From assembly GCA_963973975.1 (NCBI GenBank), contig CAXBCF010000006.1:58344-122343 (forward strand): DNA of 64,000 nt, in the 5' to 3' direction. A program made the position numbers and the translations under genes. The notes under the pieces are model-generated. The model had not been told where the DNA came from and ran no database searches. It was given only the letters and a program-made list of their open reading frames with translations. This stretch comes from UBA1494_A sp963973975 (lineage in GTDB: Bacteria; Bacteroidota; Bacteroidia; Flavobacteriales_E; Vicingaceae). Shown here one piece after another: positions 60,313-64,000 of the stretch. The first letter of the stretch is position 1, and every line of letters begins with the position of its first letter.

Positions 60313-62268
60313 TTAGTTTAGTTCTTTTTTAAGTTGATCTAAAATTGTTTTATCTACCTTGTAGTTATAAGTAGACTGTAAAGTTTTTATCCATACTTTC
60401 TCTAAATACTCTTGATAATCAGAAGTAATCAAACCTTTTGAATCATTTAGATCTCTATATCCTGGCTCTAAAACTTCTTTTATGTAAACAAAAGAAATAC
60501 GACCATTCGTTGAGATATTTTCTGAAATTCCCTTCTTCCATTCAACTTGATCGACTACTGTATTAGAGCCTTTCTCAAACTTTCCAAGCTCATATTTTAA
60601 ATTAAGTTGAGAAGGTCGATTTACCTCATTCACAATTTTTTGAAGCTCCAAACTATCTTTAATCATCTTCCGAACATCTTTAGCTATCTTTTCATTTAAA
60701 GCCGAAAAAACCACTGCATCAACTCTTTTTCCCCATCGATAATTTTCTTTGTTCTTTTCATAAAACTCTTGTAAACCTGTAGTATCGGTTGCAGCTTTTG
60801 ACCAAACCATTTGATCGGTTAGGTTGAATAATAAAATTCCATCGTTATATTCCTGCATCAATGCTTTGAACTCCGGATATTCATTATCTAAAGACTTGTC
60901 TTTATAAGCAATTATTTCTCTATTTTTAAATGTAGTGTATTTATTATTAATTAAAGTAACAATACTAATTGAAGATCTATTGATTTGTGAATTCTTTAAA
61001 TATGTTACAAAGTCTGCTTGATTAACTTCTTTGTCACCAATAGAAAACATTGTCTTATTCAATTTTTCTAAAGATTTACTATTCCAATCTTTTGAAAAAT
61101 AGGTACTATCTATTAAAGAATAAAACTGATCGCGGTACTTCAGTTTTTCTTTAAACCCGTACTGATTTTTGATTTTATTAATTCTAGCACTTTCTGTTAA
61201 TTTTGATCTGCTATCTTTTTTAATTTTTTCCAAAATAATTGGCTCCATTTCTTCATAAGAATCGATTCCATCTAGACTAATTCGCTTAACAATGTGCCAT
61301 CCGTAATTTGTTTGAAATGGTTCAGAATAATCTCCATCTTTCTTCAATGAAAATGCTGCTTCTTCAAACTCTGGAACCATTCTTCCAACTCCAAAAGGTT
61401 GCAATACACCACCTTGACTTGCTGATCTACTATCATCTGAAAATTGCAGCGCCATGTCTTCGAAAGTTGCTCCATTTTTTAATTCATTGTGAATTTCAAA
61501 AATCCTTCCCTCAGGATCATTAGTTTTAGAGAGCTGTGGATCATTAGAAATTAAAATATGTGCTGCTGTCATTGTACCAATCGCAGGTCTTTTATCTACA
61601 ACTTTCACTATATGGTAGCCAAATTGAGAACGAACAATTTTTGATATTTCTCCAACTTTAGTATTGTAGGCTGCAGATTCAAATGGATAAACCATATAGA
61701 AACCAGTAAAATAGCCTAAATCACCACCGTTTTGCTGTGCAGAAGGATCGTTGGAATATTTCTTAGCTAATTCTTCAAAGTCTTTTCCACTTTGAAGCAT
61801 CTTCTTAATTCTTTCTGCAGATTGATAAGCTTTCAAAGTATCTTCAGGACTTGCTTCTTGAGAAACTGAAATTAAAATATGACTCACTCTAACATCTTCT
61901 TTCAAACGATTGTATGCCTCTTTCTTTAAATCCTCAAGAATGCCTTGTTCACTTAAATAAGGTTGAGCCAACTGTTTTCTATATCCTGCTAACTCAGATT
62001 TAAAACTATTAAGCGTATCCAAGCCCTTTGCTTTTGCTTCTTTTACTTTTAGTTTGAAGTTAATGTATAAATCTAGGTACTCTTCTACAGAACTTTTACT
62101 TACGATTTCACTGTTGTTGTTCTTTAAATAGACTGATTTAAATTCTCCTTTAGTGATTTTTTCATCACCAAAATCAATGAACAAAGCATCTGAATTATTT
62201 TTTTGAGCGTATAATTGAAACCCTGCGAAAAGAAAGGTAAAAATAACTAGTTGTTTAAAGCAATTCAT
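60313..62268 (-). CDS. Peptidyl-prolyl isomerase with two parvulin domains
   Basis: A 651-residue exported protein. A signal peptide (~1-22) is followed by a SurA-like helical part and two parvulin domains: ~125-225 (VSHILISVSQ, NGGDLGYFTG, FGYHIVKV) and ~235-335 (AAHILISND, QGGVLQPFG, YGWHIVKR). A long C-terminal region (~340-651) is unassigned. It would catalyse prolyl isomerisation or act as a chaperone in the periplasm. It sits 21 bases after guaB. Confidence 0.88.
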   Translation of the reverse strand: MNCFKQLVIFTFLFAGFQLYAQKNNSDALFIDFGDEKITKGEFKSVYLKNNNSEIVSKSSVEEYLDLYINFKLKVKEAKAKGLDTLNSFKSELAGYRKQLAQPYLSEQGILEDLKKEAYNRLKEDVRVSHILISVSQEASPEDTLKAYQSAERIKKMLQSGKDFEELAKKYSNDPSAQQNGGDLGYFTGFYMVYPFESAAYNTKVGEISKIVRSQFGYHIVKVVDKRPAIGTMTAAHILISNDPQLSKTNDPEGRIFEIHNELKNGATFEDMALQFSDDSRSASQGGVLQPFGVGRMVPEFEEAAFSLKKDGDYSEPFQTNYGWHIVKRISLDGIDSYEEMEPIILEKIKKDSRSKLTESARINKIKNQYGFKEKLKYRDQFYSLIDSTYFSKDWNSKSLEKLNKTMFSIGDKEVNQADFVTYLKNSQINRSSISIVTLINNKYTTFKNREIIAYKDKSLDNEYPEFKALMQEYNDGILLFNLTDQMVWSKAATDTTGLQEFYEKNKENYRWGKRVDAVVFSALNEKIAKDVRKMIKDSLELQKIVNEVNRPSQLNLKYELGKFEKGSNTVVDQVEWKKGISENISTNGRISFVYIKEVLEPGYRDLNDSKGLITSDYQEYLEKVWIKTLQSTYNYKVDKTILDQLKKELN

Positions 62269-62289
62269 ATTTAAAAGTTTAGAAATTTA

Positions 62290-63765
62290 TTATCTACTGT
62301 AGTTTGGTGCTTCTCTCGTAATAGTAACATCATGAGGGTGGCTTTCTCTAATTCCGGCATGAGTTACTTTGATAAATTTTGATTGAGTTTTTAATTCATT
62401 AATGTTTTTACATCCACAATATCCCATTCCCGCTCTTAATCCCCCAATCATTTGGTAAATTACTTCTGCAAGTGAACCTTTAAAAGGAACTCTTCCACTA
62501 ATTCCTTCTGGAACTAATTTTTTAATATCATCCTCCATGTCTTGAAAATAACGATCTTTTGAGCCGTGTTGCATTGCTTCCAAGGATCCCATTCCACGAT
62601 ATGCCTTAAATTTTCTACCTTCATAAATTATGGTTTCTCCTGGAGACTCTTCAACACCTGCAAATAAAGAACCTGCCATAATTGTATCAGCTCCAGCTGC
62701 TATCGCTTTTACTAAATCTCCTGTAAAACGCAAGCCCCCATCAGCAATAACAGGAACACCTGAACCCTTCAATGCTTCAGCAACCATCATAACAGCTGAA
62801 AACTGAGGAACTCCAACTCCTGCTATTACCCTCGTTGTACAAATAGAGCCAGGTCCTATTCCTACTTTAATTCCATCTGCGCCTGCTTCAACTAACATTA
62901 AAGCAGCTTCTTTAGTAGCAATATTTCCTACAACTACCTCAAGATTTGGATATGTAGTTTTAACTTTTTTCAAAGTCTCGATTACTCCTTTTGAATGGCC
63001 ATGAGCTGTATCAATAATAACAGCATCAACACCAACCTTTACCAGAGCATCAATGCGCTCTAAAACATCACCTGTTACTCCAACAGCAGCTGCAACTCTC
63101 AAGCGACCGAATTTATCCTTACATGCATTAGGACGTTCTTTAACTTTTATGATATCTCGATAAGTAATTAAACCTATTAAATGATTTTTAGAATCAATAA
63201 CTGGTAGTTTTTCAATTTTATGTTCTTGAAGAATTTCTTCAGCTTTTTTTAAATCCGTATTATTTTGTGTAGTGATAATGTTTTCTTTGGTCATAATATT
63301 TTTGACCAATTCATCCATGTTTCTTTGAAAACGCAAATCTCTATTAGTAACAATACCAATTAATTTTTTGTTAACATCAACAATTGGAATTCCTCCTATC
63401 TTATTCTCTCGCATCAGTTCAAGTGCATCAGAAACTTTAGCGTCAACATTAAGAGTAATTGGATCTTGAATCATTCCACTTTCTGAACGTTTCACTTTTC
63501 TAACCTCCGCAGCTTGTCGCTCTATGCTCATGTTTTTATGCAGTACGCCAATACCACCTTCTCCTGCTAAGGCAATTGCCATGCTCGATTCTGTAACTGT
63601 ATCCATTGCAGCCGAAACGATAGGAGTATTCAACCTTATTTTTTTGGTAAATTGAGAAGCAATTTCGACTTCTCTAGGCATAATTTCAGAATATGAAGGG
63701 ACGAGCAAAACGTCATCATATGTTAATCCTTCAGGAAGGAAACGGCTGTCATTTATAGAGCTCAT
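62290..63765 (-). CDS. guaB: Inosine-5'-monophosphate dehydrogenase
   Basis: A 491-residue enzyme oxidising IMP to XMP with NAD, the limiting step of GMP synthesis. The catalytic loop GPGSICTTRVIAGVG contains the active Cys. Two CBS modules (~95-210, e.g. MRENKIGGIPIVD and LQEHKIEKLPVID) interrupt the TIM barrel, and the flap region has AYRGMGSLEAM. It heads the minus-strand transcript into the peptidyl-prolyl isomerase genes. Confidence 0.96.
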   Translation of the reverse strand: MSSINDSRFLPEGLTYDDVLLVPSYSEIMPREVEIASQFTKKIRLNTPIVSAAMDTVTESSMAIALAGEGGIGVLHKNMSIERQAAEVRKVKRSESGMIQDPITLNVDAKVSDALELMRENKIGGIPIVDVNKKLIGIVTNRDLRFQRNMDELVKNIMTKENIITTQNNTDLKKAEEILQEHKIEKLPVIDSKNHLIGLITYRDIIKVKERPNACKDKFGRLRVAAAVGVTGDVLERIDALVKVGVDAVIIDTAHGHSKGVIETLKKVKTTYPNLEVVVGNIATKEAALMLVEAGADGIKVGIGPGSICTTRVIAGVGVPQFSAVMMVAEALKGSGVPVIADGGLRFTGDLVKAIAAGADTIMAGSLFAGVEESPGETIIYEGRKFKAYRGMGSLEAMQHGSKDRYFQDMEDDIKKLVPEGISGRVPFKGSLAEVIYQMIGGLRAGMGYCGCKNINELKTQSKFIKVTHAGIRESHPHDVTITREAPNYSR

Positions 63766-63784
63766 GCAGTAAATTTTAAGTAGC

Positions 63785-63792
63785 CAAAATTA
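63785..63792 (-). promoter_or_regulatory. Candidate -7 box of guaB
   Basis: On the minus strand TAATTTTG fits TAnnTTTG, 19 bases before the guaB ATG at 63765. No TTG is found at 22 bases upstream. Confidence 0.45.
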
Positions 63793-63828
63793 AGAAATAT
63801 GCAAAGGAATCGCTGTTAATAAAAATAA

Positions 63829-63855
63829 AAAAGGGACGCCTATGGCGTCCCTTTT
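63829..63855 (-). terminator. Rho-independent terminator of the right-edge T9SS cargo gene
   Basis: Perfect 12-base arms AAAAGGGACGCC and GGCGTCCCTTTT flank a TAT loop; in the minus direction a T-rich run follows. It lies 21 bases past the stop of the partial gene at 63877. Confidence 0.9.
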
Positions 63856-63876
63856 ACATCTCTATTAACCAATCAA

Positions 63877-64000
63877 TTACCTAATCACAGTAACTGTTCC
63901 TTTTCTACGATGCTCTTGACCATCAGCATCAATAAATCGAATCATGTAAACATATGAACCTATTTGAACAACGCTGCCATTATAGGTTCCATCCCATCCT
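63877..64000 (-). CDS. T9SS type B (CHU_C) cargo protein, C-terminal fragment cut by the window edge
   Basis: The last ~41 codons of a minus-strand gene. They read GWDGTYNGSVVQIGSYVYMI, then HRRKGTVTVIR and a TAA stop. The WDGTYNG turn, SYVYMIRF strand and final GTVTVIR strand match the end of the gliding-associated C-terminal domain, as in the 38116 protein. The rest lies beyond the window. This would be the third T9SS cargo here. Confidence 0.82.
   Translation of the reverse strand, partial: GWDGTYNGSVVQIGSYVYMIRFIDADGQEHRRKGTVTVIR

Overview
The window looks like a low-GC, AT-rich chromosomal segment of a Bacteroidota bacterium, most likely Flavobacteriales or a close relative. The evidence is a type IX secretion system (T9SS) Plug protein, T9SS type A and type B sorting domains on secreted proteins, an Nqr operon, Bacteroidota-specific families (DUF2851, DUF4290, LuxC-like acyl-CoA reductase beside a dicluster ferredoxin, START-like protein), few Shine-Dalgarno sequences, and promoters of the form TTG-N22-TAnnTTTG. 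I saw no tRNA, rRNA, CRISPR array, transposase or integrase.

Layout. 1-4.4 kb: C-terminus of clpB, a DUF2911 protein, and a copper module (membrane DUF305 protein plus a multicopper oxidase fused to a CopB-like barrel). 4.4-7.2 kb, minus strand: csaA-like, DinB family, an NRAMP-like transporter lacking the usual TM1 metal motif, and a small charged protein. 7.3-20.6 kb, plus strand: DEDDh exonuclease, START-like protein, the lptF / glycosyltransferase / dapD / heptosyltransferase run, DUF2851, PspC, K+ channel, RmlD-like protein, an alanine symporter with unusual added domains, a lipoprotein and an HhH protein. 20.7-26.7 kb, minus: complete nqrABCDEF. 26.9-29.8 kb, minus: GT2, LAB_N and GT39, a lipid-linked sugar transfer operon. 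29.8-32.1 kb: palindrome-rich non-coding DNA around an epimerase. 32.1-37 kb, plus: T9SS Plug, apaG, a frameshifted DUF1801 gene, a 59-aa membrane protein, a lycopene cyclase, a ybaB interrupted by an in-frame stop, and threonine aldolase. 37-43.8 kb: a more AT-rich accessory stretch with two methyltransferases, a PhyH-type dioxygenase and two repetitive T9SS cargo proteins. 44-51 kb, plus: uvrD/pcrA, DUF4290, murA (Asp at the catalytic Cys position), a TlpA-like thioredoxin, grpE and dnaJ. 51.3-57.1 kb: YkgJ, mnmD, thioredoxin-like protein, lipoprotein, LuxC-like reductase, ferredoxin. 57.1-63.8 kb, minus: guaB, three SurA/PpiC-type periplasmic proteins and a MoxR ATPase. The right edge cuts a T9SS type B cargo gene.

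Themes: envelope biogenesis (LptF, heptosyltransferase, MurA, DapD, GT2/GT39, SurA-like chaperones), Na+ energetics (Nqr and a probably Na+-coupled symporter), protein quality control (ClpB, GrpE, DnaJ) and T9SS secretion. I did not find an evident new multi-gene system. The best leads are the symporter with SprB-like and lipoyl-like periplasmic domains, the CopA-CopB fusion, two apparently broken genes 1.5 kb apart, a sigma-54-like palindromic promoter before grpE-dnaJ, and large inverted repeats in non-coding DNA.
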